Position numbers and translations under genes: made by a program. This document shows, piece by piece, positions 49,139-57,932 of a DNA stretch of 64,000 nt; within the stretch, counting starts at the first letter, position 1, and each line of letters opens with the position of its first letter. The notes under the pieces were generated by a model. That model saw only the letters and a program-made list of their open reading frames with translations, was not told the origin of the DNA and made no database searches. Source of the stretch: Lysinibacillus xylanilyticus (GTDB lineage: Bacteria; Bacillota; Bacilli; Bacillales_A; Planococcaceae); contig NZ_MDDN01000002.1 in the NCBI RefSeq assembly GCF_001708185.1, forward strand, positions 310,001 to 374,000, written 5' to 3'.

Positions 49139-49999
49139 ATGAAGAAAGTTTTTAAAGTTTTAAGTGTTGGAGCACTAGCACTAACACTAGCAGCTTGTAA
49201 CAGTAGCGCTACCCCAACGAAAGACACATCTAAAAAAAGTGATCTCACTTTAGAGCAAGTATATGACAAAGCAGTAGAACGCCAAGCTGACATTAAAAGC
49301 GTAAGTGCAACAATGGAGATGTCACAAAAAACAAAAGCTGGATCAGGTGATCAAGCTATGGAGATTGCCATGGATTCAAAAATGGAGATGGATGTAATTT
49401 CTGATCCACTTGCTGCGCACATTACAGGATCAATGACAGTGCCTGATATGGCTAGTGAAGATAAAAAAACTATGGATATGCCGATCGATATGTACATGAA
49501 GAAGGAACAAGGCTTTTTCATGAAAGATCCAACAACTGAAAGCTGGTTTAAATTACCAAGCGAACAGTTTGATGCAATTTTAGAGCAAACTGCATCATCT
49601 GCAAACGCTAAAGAACAATTAGAACAGCTTAAAGAGTTTATTGGTGATTTCAAATTCGAGCAAAATGATGATGCATATATTTTAACTTTAGACGCAAAAG
49701 GTGATAAATTTAAAGAACTTATCGATTCTGAAATGCAAAAGTCAATGAAAGACCTTGGTCTTGAAGAAAATCCACTTGATAACATAACAATCGATAAAAT
49801 AAACTACGTTCTACAAATCGATAAAGAAACTTTCGATACTGAAAAAATGGATATGAATTTTGATTTGAAAATGAAAGTTGAAGACCAAGAAATTTCAACT
49901 TCAACAAAATCAGTTGTAACTTATACTGAATTCAATCATCTAAAAACAATCGACATTCCACAAGACATTATCGATAAAGCAGCAACACCTGGACAATAA
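49139..49999 (+). CDS. Lipoprotein of the LolA/LppX-like (DUF6612-type) fold
   Basis: 286-residue lipoprotein: signal with lipobox LAAC (about residue 20), a Ser/Thr/Lys linker, and a single large alpha/beta domain with repeated Met/Asp/Lys-rich strands (ATMEMSQKTKAGSG, MDMPIDMYMKKEQGFFMKD). The style matches Bacillus LolA/LppX-like lipoproteins of unknown ligand. ATG at 49139 is preferred because AGGAG overlaps the ATG at 49130. Monocistronic. Confidence 0.72.
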   Translation: MKKVFKVLSVGALALTLAACNSSATPTKDTSKKSDLTLEQVYDKAVERQADIKSVSATMEMSQKTKAGSGDQAMEIAMDSKMEMDVISDPLAAHITGSMTVPDMASEDKKTMDMPIDMYMKKEQGFFMKDPTTESWFKLPSEQFDAILEQTASSANAKEQLEQLKEFIGDFKFEQNDDAYILTLDAKGDKFKELIDSEMQKSMKDLGLEENPLDNITIDKINYVLQIDKETFDTEKMDMNFDLKMKVEDQEISTSTKSVVTYTEFNHLKTIDIPQDIIDKAATPGQ

Positions 50000-50028
50000 T
50001 TAAACATAGCTATCTTCAAAGCTATAAA

Positions 50029-50076
50029 AAAGAAATCTGCTTGCTTCTATAGGAATGCATGCAGATTTCTTTTTAT
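50029..50076. terminator. Convergent terminator between lipoprotein gene and uspA
   Basis: Stem AGAAATCTGC / GCAGATTTCT with T tracts on the right and A tracts on the left, so it can end both convergent transcripts. Confidence 0.85.
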
Positions 50077-50130
50077 TTGATTATAAGAATTCTTAAAGTG
50101 TAAAATTTAAACACCCTTTTTATAACCTTA

Positions 50131-50553
50131 TTAACGAACAATTAGAACATCGCATTTGGCGTGTCGGACGATTCTCTCTGCAACTGAACCTAGTACCATT
50201 TTCTCCATTCGATTCAACCCTGTTGCGCCACATACGATTAGGCTCACATCAGGTAGTTCAGTTAAAATCCCTTTCGGAGAACCAGTTACTACAACTGCTC
50301 CTACCTCTTTTACTCCTGCTGCTAAAACTTTCTTTTTTAGCTCTTCCATTTTATTTGAGTTGTCGTTTTTTAATTCCTCAGCGTATTTTAAATCATAGGC
50401 TGAAATTGCCCCAAAGGACTTTGTATCAATAACGTTAACTAATTCTAAAGCGGCATCATACTGTAAAGTTAATTCAATAGCTTGTTCCAATGCTTTTAAT
50501 GATTGTTCTGAAAAGTCAATTGCCACTGCAATTTTTTTATAATTTGTAGTCAT
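50131..50553 (-). CDS. Universal stress protein, UspA family
   Basis: 140 residues, single Usp domain starting KIAVAIDFSEQSLKALEQAI and ending with the ATP-binding pattern GATGLNRMEKMVLGSVAERI then RHAKCDVLIVR (G-2x-G-9x-G-S). An ATP-binding type UspA, role in stress survival inferred from the family. ATG behind AAGGAGATC. Confidence 0.9.
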   Translation of the reverse strand: MTTNYKKIAVAIDFSEQSLKALEQAIELTLQYDAALELVNVIDTKSFGAISAYDLKYAEELKNDNSNKMEELKKKVLAAGVKEVGAVVVTGSPKGILTELPDVSLIVCGATGLNRMEKMVLGSVAERIVRHAKCDVLIVR

Positions 50554-50834
50554 AGTAGATCTCCTTGTCCATCAACATCATTGAATGTTTTTTATTTCAT
50601 TATATCACAAATGGAATACAATACAGTTATTGTCATAATCTACCCCTAACGTAGCCTTAGTTTTATTATTGGCCGTTGTAAAGCGCTGAGCAACCATCTC
50701 TTGCCGTTTTTCGCTACCATCAATAATCGGCCTTTTACTTTGATACAGAGCATCCTACGAACAGCAGCATTGTTAGCCATTTCGAGTTAACGGCTTTCTT
50801 CCCCCTTTTCATTTAACTCCAAAAGAAAAAGACG
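50554..50834. other. Intergenic region with a coding-like fragment
   Basis: On the minus strand an open stretch reads ALYQSKRPIIDGSEKRQEM then VAQRFTTANNKTKATLG, without a start codon or ribosome site. It looks like the end of a decayed gene; I cannot name the family. Confidence 0.35.
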
Positions 50835-50850
50835 TCACTTAGACGCCTCT
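50823..50850 (-). terminator. Terminator of the 53-residue gene
   Basis: Stem GGCGTC / GACGTC with one wobble pair, the loop holding the stop codon, then TTTTTCTTTT on the minus strand. Confidence 0.6.
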
Positions 50851-50996
50851 CCCATTATGCTTTCAAACTCTAATATTTCACCTTTAGCCTTTGTTTTTTC
50901 CAGCACCTCTAAATACTCTTCTTTTCGATTGATGAGTCGTTCCTGCTGCAATTTTTGGTATGAATTAAGAAAATCATAACTAGCTGCTTTTTCCAT
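50835..50996 (-). CDS. Small acidic/basic helical protein, 53 residues
   Basis: Short gene starting MEKAASYDFLNSYQKLQQER and ending EFESIMGEASK. The highly charged sequence is predicted to be one or two helices, possibly a coiled coil. A very good GAGGTGAG site sits five bases before the ATG and a terminator overlaps the stop, which supports a real gene. I do not recognise the family. Confidence 0.6.
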   Translation of the reverse strand: MEKAASYDFLNSYQKLQQERLINRKEEYLEVLEKTKAKGEILEFESIMGEASK

Positions 50997-51588
50997 TAAC
51001 TCACCTCATAAAGTATGTTTTATTGTCACTATTATAATGTTGGTATTTTTTCCTGACAATTATATTTATTGTTTTTGATTATAACGTACCAATTGCATGA
51101 AGGCTAAAAGATATAACCTATTAGCTTAACATTCATATTTTGGTTCATCACCAAAACGTGTGGTTGATTTCCGTTCCGACTGGGCGCTTTCCTGGGGGCG
51201 TCCGATGAGCCGCTTCACTCGCGTTGCTCGCTCCAGGGTCTCATCTGTGACGCTGATCCCCAAGGAGTCACCCAGCCTCCACTCCAATCAACTTATTTAC
51301 ATAGTATATGTTTTAACAAATGTCATCCACAACTTTTGGTGATAATCCTATATTTTTCTAAACTTCTTAGACATATTCCCTATATAGAAGAATTTTACTT
51401 TTGTTTCAAGCCACTCTCCCTGTCTAACTTAGTGTAGCCTATCCACCCTAGGTATCTAAACTCAACGGGTAAGATGGACTATCAATTTTGCCTCGGCATA
51501 ATTGATTAACGTAAGCGAAGGGGATTCTCCAATCCCCTTCGTTGAAAAGTTATTAACTTAAAATCTATTATAGAAAATTTCTTTAAAA
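50997..51588. other. Intergenic region with a full MITE-like copy
   Basis: Holds the 51147-51343 repeat and, at 51517-51541, a GAAGGGGA/TCCCCTTC hairpin without a T run. No gene; the open frame across 51160-51342 is only repeat sequence. Confidence 0.6.
51147..51343. mobile_element. MITE-like repeat, full copy 2 (197 bp)
   Basis: Terminal inverted repeats ATCACCAAAACGTGTGG (left) and CCACAACTTTTGGTGAT (right) match at 15 of 17 positions. The GC-rich interior (GACTGGGCGCTTTCC, then GTCTCATCTG and CCCAAGGAGTCACCCAG) resembles, from memory, a dispersed intergenic repeat common in Bacillaceae. No coding capacity. Confidence 0.75.
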
Positions 51589-52740
51589 TCACTCTATTAT
51601 ATTATTTATATTCTGTACTTTTTGCTTTAATCGACCATCAAGGGACCAATTCGTCCACATCCTTAGAGCCTGCTCAAATGGACCACGTTTAAATCTTTTA
51701 AAATACAATACACTGCCAATGCATTGTGCACTATAAACTACTAACCCAAACAGCATTCCATTCAAGATTCCTAATTTTCCGTACAGCCCAAAACCGTAGC
51801 CGAAAAAAACAGTTGTACAAATAATGGATTGCATTAAATAATTAGTTAAAGACAGCTTGCCAACACATTCAAAAGCATAAATAAAAGACGACGTACACCA
51901 TTTCTTATAAAGCAAGGCAGCTACACATACATAACCTAACGCTAAAACTTGTGCCCCACTCATCTGAAGCATAGTAGATAAATCTCCTTCTTTTAAGCTC
52001 GAATATTTACATAATACTCCAATCGGTACAAGTATCAGACCTAACCTATACCACTTTTGCTCCCGCTCCATATTTTCAAATGCTCGCATTTTCGCAAGAG
52101 CCATGCCAAGTAAAAATAACGGTACATAGAATAAAGGGGCTACAAGTAATAGAATGGATCCTTCCTGTTCAGGCATCAACCTATTTAAACGATGATTCAC
52201 GACATCTAAATAACTACCATTTGCATAAACGTTATTTGCTTTTTCAATATACACATCTATCTCCTGCTGATTTGCCGTAAAATTCAAGTTAATATTCATC
52301 ATAAATGCAACGGAGAATACAAAGAAGATACTAGCCCATATGATGATTGTTTTTACTTTTCGATTAATGAATGGTAACAAAAACAAAATCATAATACCGT
52401 AGAATAAAAGTATGTCACCTTCCCATATAAAAGTAGTGTGCAGCCAGCCTAATAAAATCAGGCCCAAGCTTCGTCTAAGTATAATCCATCGACTTTTTAG
52501 TCCTTTTTCACGAACAGATTCTATTAACTTTATAAACGAAAATCCAAACAACAGCGTAAAAATAGGCATAAAAGATCCGCCGATAAACACTTTTACAAAA
52601 TCCCCTGCACTTTGCGACGATAAATTTTTTAAGGCTCCATGCATACCATATTGAAAAACTACTAAATTAGCGAGTAAAATCCCTAGCAAACTAAATCCAC
52701 GTAGACTATCAATAAATGAAACCCGTTTCACTCCCATCAT
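51589..52740 (-). CDS. DUF418 domain membrane protein (YeiB type)
   Basis: 383-residue polytopic membrane protein with about ten helices: an N-terminal acyltransferase-like part (VSFIDSLRGFSLLGILLANL) and a C-terminal DUF418 domain (VGKLSLTNYLMQSIICTTVF, then LFGLVVYSAQCIGS). Function unknown; the family is thought to be transport- or envelope-related. ATG at 52740 follows GAGAGGGG. Confidence 0.88.
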   Translation of the reverse strand: MMGVKRVSFIDSLRGFSLLGILLANLVVFQYGMHGALKNLSSQSAGDFVKVFIGGSFMPIFTLLFGFSFIKLIESVREKGLKSRWIILRRSLGLILLGWLHTTFIWEGDILLFYGIMILFLLPFINRKVKTIIIWASIFFVFSVAFMMNINLNFTANQQEIDVYIEKANNVYANGSYLDVVNHRLNRLMPEQEGSILLLVAPLFYVPLFLLGMALAKMRAFENMEREQKWYRLGLILVPIGVLCKYSSLKEGDLSTMLQMSGAQVLALGYVCVAALLYKKWCTSSFIYAFECVGKLSLTNYLMQSIICTTVFFGYGFGLYGKLGILNGMLFGLVVYSAQCIGSVLYFKRFKRGPFEQALRMWTNWSLDGRLKQKVQNINNIIE

Positions 52741-53078
52741 GTTTCCCCTCTCCATTCATTTAATCAAAGGATAAAGAAATAACCTTATGGCCATTTAATG
52801 GTTATCTTAATATGGTCTTAAAATTTGGAAAATAAGTGTTATTTAGGATCATTACCATAACGTGTAGATGATTTACGTTTCGACTTGGCGCTTTCCTCGG
52901 GGCCGACACGATAGTGTTCACGAAGGCGTTATCATAGGACGTGTGCCCTTAGCCTTCGATTCTCTACGTGCTCGCTCCTGGTCTCATCTGTAACTAATCC
53001 CCAAAGAGTCACCTAATCTCTAACCAATAAAAAAACTTCTACATAATAATAAGTAGAAGCTTGTTCGCTTAACACATC
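52741..53078. other. Intergenic region with MITE-like copy 3
   Basis: Carries the degraded MITE-like copy at 52848-53028; nothing else recognised. Confidence 0.55.
52848..53028. mobile_element. MITE-like repeat, degraded copy 3
   Basis: Left end ATCATTACCATAACGTGTAG and internal CGACTTGGCGCTTTCC, GGTCTCATCTGTAAC and CCCAAAGAGTCACC match copy 2; the right inverted end is lost and about 40 extra bases sit in the middle. Confidence 0.65.
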
Positions 53079-53570
53079 TATTTACTTTTTTGAAATGTAG
53101 CAGTTTCAATAGAATATTGCATGAACCCTTCAAAATCTTTTAATTCTGGATTTAGATTGTTATACGGATATTCATAGTTCATTCCCAGCTTATCTAAAAT
53201 TCGGATAGATGCAACGTTTTCAGGATGACGACAGCGATAATTTTAAGTAAACCAATTTTATAAAATACATAATTCATTAAAGCATTTGCAGCTTCATACG
53301 CAATCCCTTGTCCTCTTGAAGTTTGTGAAATACCGTAATAAATTTCGATTTCTGATCCCTTTACATCATCTGGGCCTAGCCCGCATAGCCAATTAATTTT
53401 TGACTTTGCTTATTTACAATGGCTAGATTAAGCTTATGAATTTGGGTAGGCGTGTTTTTTTCGTTACAACGAATAAACCACTATTATTCGCTGAACATCG
53501 CCTCGACTAGGCACATCCTCTGGGATAAATTGATAAAAATTAGGCTCAGAAACGAAAAAATTCAAGATTA
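53079..53570 (-). pseudogene. GNAT acetyltransferase pseudogene (RimJ/RimL type), several frameshifts
   Basis: Minus-strand pieces in different frames make one GNAT protein: EPNFYQFIPEDVPSRGDVQR, then HKLNLAIVNKQSQKLIGYAG, then EIYYGISQTSRGQGIAYEAA with the acetyl-CoA motif RGQGIA, then HPENVASIRILDKLGMNYEY to the end FQKSK. At least three frame breaks (near 53485, 53380 and 53230) separate them, so the gene is dead unless the reading is faulty. Last stop at 53079. Confidence 0.8.
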
Positions 53571-53612
53571 CCCTTTAACTTTAAAAGGTGCAGTAATTGT
53601 TGTGTAAATATA

Positions 53613-54074
53613 CTAATCCCAATAATTCTTCATTAACTCTGTTGCCCAATATGGTTGTTTTATTTCACCTTTTGGTAGAAACTCTTTCATTACTGGTTTT
53701 ATATCTATAATAGGTGTTCCATCAATAGCGTCTAAGCCTTTAACGATTAATGTTCTATCCTTCAATTCTAGTAATTCCACAACCGTTACACCTATTTTAT
53801 TTGGCCTATTTTTACCTCTCTGTGCAAAAATACCGACTTCTGGATAGTCCTTATTTTTTCTTGGATGTCTCGCTTCATATTGGATTTTCTCATCTGAAAC
53901 TTTGTCAAAATAAAATATAATTTCTAAATGAGAAAAATCATCAATTCCTTTTAAAGAAGATTCATGCATATCCTTTGTCAATTCAATAGTAGAAATAACG
54001 CCACCCCAATTGTCATCTTCAATCATCTTTCGACTATTGCTTACTGCAGCTATTGGTTTAATGTTATATTGCAT
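53613..54074 (-). CDS. TrmO/TsaA-type tRNA methyltransferase
   Basis: SAM-dependent enzyme family that N6-methylates t6A37 of tRNA. 153 residues, single beta-barrel domain with ARHPRKNKDYPEVGIFAQRG, then NRPNKIGVTVVELL and LDAIDGTPIIDIKP, the family's SAM-binding and signature segments. Archaeal/Bacillus-type members of unproven function also occur, so the precise substrate is inferred. Confidence 0.85.
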   Translation of the reverse strand: MQYNIKPIAAVSNSRKMIEDDNWGGVISTIELTKDMHESSLKGIDDFSHLEIIFYFDKVSDEKIQYEARHPRKNKDYPEVGIFAQRGKNRPNKIGVTVVELLELKDRTLIVKGLDAIDGTPIIDIKPVMKEFLPKGEIKQPYWATELMKNYWD

Positions 54075-54311
54075 ATAATGACCCTCTTCTATTGTGGATT
54101 TCCTTTCGATACACCTTCCGTTTAATTCCAGTATACTCCAGCTACTAGCAATGTCAATTTACGACAATTAGCCTACAATCATTGGCTTCATAACATTTAA
54201 ACAAAAAACCGTACGCTATAATTCTTCTAACAGGCGTGTAGAAGGAAAATAATCAACACCTATTGAGACACTACAAACTAAACAAAGTATCATATAACAA
54301 TCGTACGCTAA

Positions 54312-55517
54312 TTATTCACTTTCAAGTATGTTATTTATTGTCTTGAAGAAAAACAGATAAAATAATCCTGGGAGAACAATTGCTAAACCAACAATTCCAT
54401 ACGCTTGTCTTGTACTTAAATCAAAAAAAGAAGTCGAAGCAAATACTATTCCTATTGGCATTGTCACTCGAAGAAAAAGTAATCGAACAGCACTTAGTTG
54501 AGCTAATCGTTCTTTAGGAGCCTGCGATTGAAAAATTGCTGCACTCTGAGAGTTGAATAAAGGAAATAAAACCCCTCCTATTAACTCACACATCCACGCA
54601 GCTGGAATTGATTTAACAAAAAAGAGTAAAACAAATGAAAGACCTCCACCAATTAAACCTACATGCATGGTGATATATGTCTTCGGAATCTTTTTAAGTA
54701 ATAACATCCCAATTACATATCCAATTGGAAAAGCCCCAGCAAATATTCCATACTCCCATGACTCTCCATTAAGGTCGCTTCGAATAAATGGAATACTTAA
54801 CACGGTTGTTGCTCCTACAGCAAACTGAACTGTTGAGGAGAGAAATGTAAGTCGTAAAAGATACTTATATTTAAAAAACGTACGATATCCCTCTTTCATT
54901 TCCCCCCACCATAGCTTCTTGGTCCAAACTGGTACTGTTTGTTTGCTTGATGAAGACATTTGACAGAGTGATATATAACTAATACCAAACATAATGCAGG
55001 AAAACATATAAATAAATTGCATATGGACAGCTAATAACAGTAAAGAAGTTATTCCAGGAGCAAGAAAACTCATAAGTCGAATAGTTCCATCTAATAGCCC
55101 ATTAGCTTCAGTTAAATCTTTTCTCTCACATACCTCAGGTAAAAGCGAAAACGAGAGGCTAGCGTAAATTGGTTGCATTAATCCTAAAATTAATTGTAAA
55201 GCAATTAACCCTATAATTGTCCCAATGTTTTTATCAATTACAAAGCCTATTAAAGGAAGAAGATAGGCACTTGAACGAATCAACTGTATATTTCGAATCA
55301 TTTTCCCCTTCTCAACATGATTCAAAAACGGTGCCGTGACACTTTGTAGAATCAATGAAGGGATAAAATAAACTAGCCAAAGGATCCCCATCCATTCTTT
55401 CGATCCCGTTATTTCATAAAGTAACAATCCATTAGTAATCCCACCAGCTGCACTACCCAGTTCTGATACTATTTCACCTATCCAAAGTGCTTTAAATGAC
55501 TTAGAATACTTCTTCAT
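54312..55517 (-). CDS. Major facilitator superfamily transporter
   Basis: 401 residues with twelve hydrophobic helices, MFS-type (DHA-like); starts KSFKALWIGEIVSELGSAAGG and has NHVEKGKMIRNIQL after helix 2, similar to the MFS loop 2-3 motif. The gene overlaps the upstream regulator by 17 bases, so the two form one unit. Substrate unknown, probably an exported drug-like or toxic compound. Confidence 0.85.
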   Translation of the reverse strand: MKKYSKSFKALWIGEIVSELGSAAGGITNGLLLYEITGSKEWMGILWLVYFIPSLILQSVTAPFLNHVEKGKMIRNIQLIRSSAYLLPLIGFVIDKNIGTIIGLIALQLILGLMQPIYASLSFSLLPEVCERKDLTEANGLLDGTIRLMSFLAPGITSLLLLAVHMQFIYMFSCIMFGISYISLCQMSSSSKQTVPVWTKKLWWGEMKEGYRTFFKYKYLLRLTFLSSTVQFAVGATTVLSIPFIRSDLNGESWEYGIFAGAFPIGYVIGMLLLKKIPKTYITMHVGLIGGGLSFVLLFFVKSIPAAWMCELIGGVLFPLFNSQSAAIFQSQAPKERLAQLSAVRLLFLRVTMPIGIVFASTSFFDLSTRQAYGIVGLAIVLPGLFYLFFFKTINNILESE

Positions 55518-56556
55518 CTTTAATCCTTAGATATTGCGTGAGACGTGAAAATATTTTTTCTATTTCCATTGGGTTTGCAGAATAAATCCCTTTATCAACT
55601 TTAATTAATCTCGCAGCCTTTAACAGAGATAGTTGATGATGGAGTGTCGTTTTATTCATAGTGAACTGTGCACTCAACTCTTGCAATGAGGAAGGCCCTC
55701 TTAATAACTGATATAGTAATTTCAAGCGCAATTCGTCTCCCAGCGCTTTATAGCTACGAACTAAATCCTTTGGAGGGACCCCAAGCTCTTGTAGTAGTTC
55801 CTCTTTTAAAGGATAAAAGAAAAGTTTTGTATCACTTGTTCTTTTTTCTAAAATCCAAGGTCGATATGATACATGTGGTATAAGTTTGACAGTCCAAATT
55901 GAAGGCTCAAGTTGATATTTTACGCCACCTGTAATATGTTCAATCTTTTCCATTGGGTTTGTAACATTTAATGACTGATATTGTTTCTCTTCAAAATCAA
56001 GTGCTTGCAACCACTTGTCCCATTTTTCGTGTTTACTTATCCAGCTATGCCATTCATTTAATACACTAGAAAATAGTTCACATAACTCTTGATACGAGTA
56101 GTGGCAGAGATATCGTATGTATTCTCCTAAATAGTCATGATCGTCGAAATGAACTGCATACTCTTCAAATAGATTAGGATTATTGTAACTAGCAGCAGTT
56201 TCCCTTCTCCTAAGTTCTGTTTCACGATTTTTATAAGGTAAAAGTATTTCATAGAAGCTTTCAATTGCTATATCGTAAAGTTGGTTTGAAAAATCTTGAA
56301 TGGTTAAAGATGAAATCTCATTCTGTAGCATAATCAAGCCATACCAAAAATTAGTTTTCTCAATTAATTTTAACGATTCTACCAATGATTTTGGCATCGA
56401 TTCTCGAGCATTTGTCCATTCTTCATCAAATTCAAACGTATGTCGAAGCTGGATATGTGTGTATCCAGCTATTCCAAGAATGACTTCCCATACAGGTGAT
56501 GATTCAACTTGTAAAGAAATTTTTTCAGTAGGCTGTGGCGAATAAAGGTAATTCAT
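55501..56556 (-). CDS. ArsR-type winged-helix regulator with long N-terminal domain
   Basis: 351 residues: a large N-terminal region (about 1-255) of unknown function, then a C-terminal winged helix (about 262-345) reading KALGDELRLKLLYQLLRGPSSLQELSAQF then NKTTLHHQLSLLKAARLIKV, ArsR/SmtB style. No metal cysteine motif, so the N-terminal domain probably senses the ligand. It should control the overlapping MFS transporter and itself. ATG behind GGGGGAT. Confidence 0.85.
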   Translation of the reverse strand: MNYLYSPQPTEKISLQVESSPVWEVILGIAGYTHIQLRHTFEFDEEWTNARESMPKSLVESLKLIEKTNFWYGLIMLQNEISSLTIQDFSNQLYDIAIESFYEILLPYKNRETELRRRETAASYNNPNLFEEYAVHFDDHDYLGEYIRYLCHYSYQELCELFSSVLNEWHSWISKHEKWDKWLQALDFEEKQYQSLNVTNPMEKIEHITGGVKYQLEPSIWTVKLIPHVSYRPWILEKRTSDTKLFFYPLKEELLQELGVPPKDLVRSYKALGDELRLKLLYQLLRGPSSLQELSAQFTMNKTTLHHQLSLLKAARLIKVDKGIYSANPMEIEKIFSRLTQYLRIKDEEVF

Positions 56557-56754
56557 GAAAATCCCCCTTTGATTTACGTTAGTATAATTCTAAAATATTT
56601 AAATTTAAAATTCAATATTTTTCGAACAATTAACAAACTCAGAAGTATTAAAAACGTTAGATCACTAATCTTTTGAACTAAAAAATATTATGAAATGTTG
56701 TGAGGGATGTGATATGGTATAGTATCTACAATGAATTTTTAGAAGGTGAAAAAC

Positions 56755-57759
56755 ATGCTAGAAGTAAGTGATAGTAAGTTAGCACAATATATTATACATT
56801 TTATTGGGGATACACTCGTGTTAGGCGAGGAGCCCTTTTCGCAACCAGAGGTTATGCTAGAGGCAGCTTTTACACAGCTAGCATTTAGTAAAATCGATTT
56901 AGAGCAGCAATACGAATTTTTTCATGAAACAGATATTGGATTAAATGAGGTATACACATATGTGAGGGCTATTTTTGATGAAGAGAATAATCTCCTTGAG
57001 CAATCAAAAAACATTGCTACACACTTACATAGTGTATCTCAACATCCTAACATTAAAAGTGGCGAATTGTTTATTGGGTTATTTGACAATTGTTTTCTGT
57101 CTACAGAAGTTAAAAAAATAATCGCCATTGTTAAAATTGATGAAAAAGAAATGTTTTTAGATGTAAAAAGCGACCAAAACAAAATGGTGGTCAATGGCAT
57201 TGACGGAATTAATGTCAAGAAGATCAATAATATGGCCATCATCGTAGATATGGGGACGGATGAGGCACCTGCTGTCTTTATGAAAACAAAAAGAAAAGAA
57301 GATATTGTTTATTGGCAAGAACGATTTTTAAAGATTAAAGCAGCGGATGAACATTATTATAAAACGAATTTAGCGCTAACAGAATGTAAAAAATATATTT
57401 TAAAAGAAGAGAGCTTTACGAATACTGAAAAATTGGGGCTTTTGAACAAAACGCTTGATTATTTTAGAAATGAAGATGAATTCCAAGTAAACGATTATAT
57501 TGAAACGGTATTTGAAAATGCAGAGCCAACACAAAAAGATATCATCATAAATTCGGTAAAACCTTATGAAACCGTTATTTCTGAGAGTGCACTTGAAAAG
57601 GCTGAAAAGAAATATAAACGTAAAATTAAACTCGATTCCAATATTGAAATTCAGGTGAACGTACAGGACATTGAGCAAGTGGATGAACTCATTGAAGTAG
57701 GCTACGATGAAGCGACAAATCGAAAGTTTTATAAAATTTATTTCCAGGAAGAACTATAA
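56755..57759 (+). CDS. NdpA/YejK-type nucleoid-associated protein (37-kDa family)
   Basis: 334 residues matching the nucleoid-associated NdpA family: LVLGEEPF near the start, IATHLHSVSQHPNIKSGELFIGLF, DVKSDQNKMVVNGIDGINVKKINNMAIIVD, and the late FYKIYFQEEL. E. coli YejK binds the nucleoid, role unclear; in Firmicutes some members are encoded in accessory or mobile regions. ATG at 56755 follows AGAAGGTG. Single gene with its own terminator. Confidence 0.75.
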   Translation: MLEVSDSKLAQYIIHFIGDTLVLGEEPFSQPEVMLEAAFTQLAFSKIDLEQQYEFFHETDIGLNEVYTYVRAIFDEENNLLEQSKNIATHLHSVSQHPNIKSGELFIGLFDNCFLSTEVKKIIAIVKIDEKEMFLDVKSDQNKMVVNGIDGINVKKINNMAIIVDMGTDEAPAVFMKTKRKEDIVYWQERFLKIKAADEHYYKTNLALTECKKYILKEESFTNTEKLGLLNKTLDYFRNEDEFQVNDYIETVFENAEPTQKDIIINSVKPYETVISESALEKAEKKYKRKIKLDSNIEIQVNVQDIEQVDELIEVGYDEATNRKFYKIYFQEEL

Positions 57760-57765
57760 TATACT

Positions 57766-57812
57766 CAGAGGCTTTCCTAAGATTTATCGGAAAGCCTCTG
57801 ATATTTTATTTA
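57766..57812 (+). terminator. Rho-independent terminator of the NdpA-type gene
   Basis: Perfect 12-bp stem CAGAGGCTTTCC / GGAAAGCCTCTG followed by ATATTTTATTT, a few bases past the stop. Confidence 0.88.
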
Positions 57813-57932
57813 TCCAAAAGAAGAACCTACTAAAGGTGATTGCAATAAAAGACAAAGCCCACGATAATATTTAAGTTCATAGAATAAAGGACTTGTTTTA
57901 ATGTTTTATCAAAAAATCCTTTTACTCTTCTA

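Noticed and set aside
49351..49785. 144-codon open frame antisense to the lipoprotein gene
   Set aside because: Ser-rich complement of Met/Lys/Glu codons; the sense gene has a lipobox and ribosome site.
50603..50760. Minus-strand open stretch with protein-like sequence (RPIIDGSEKRQEM)
   Set aside because: No start codon or ribosome site, and preceded by stops; noted in the intergenic entry as a possible relic but not called as a gene.
51160..51342. 60-codon open frame on the plus strand
   Set aside because: It coincides with the MITE-like repeat and is disrupted in the other copies.
51517..51541. GAAGGGGA/TCCCCTTC hairpin as terminator of the DUF418 gene
   Set aside because: Perfect stem but no T run on either strand; may be a small palindrome only.
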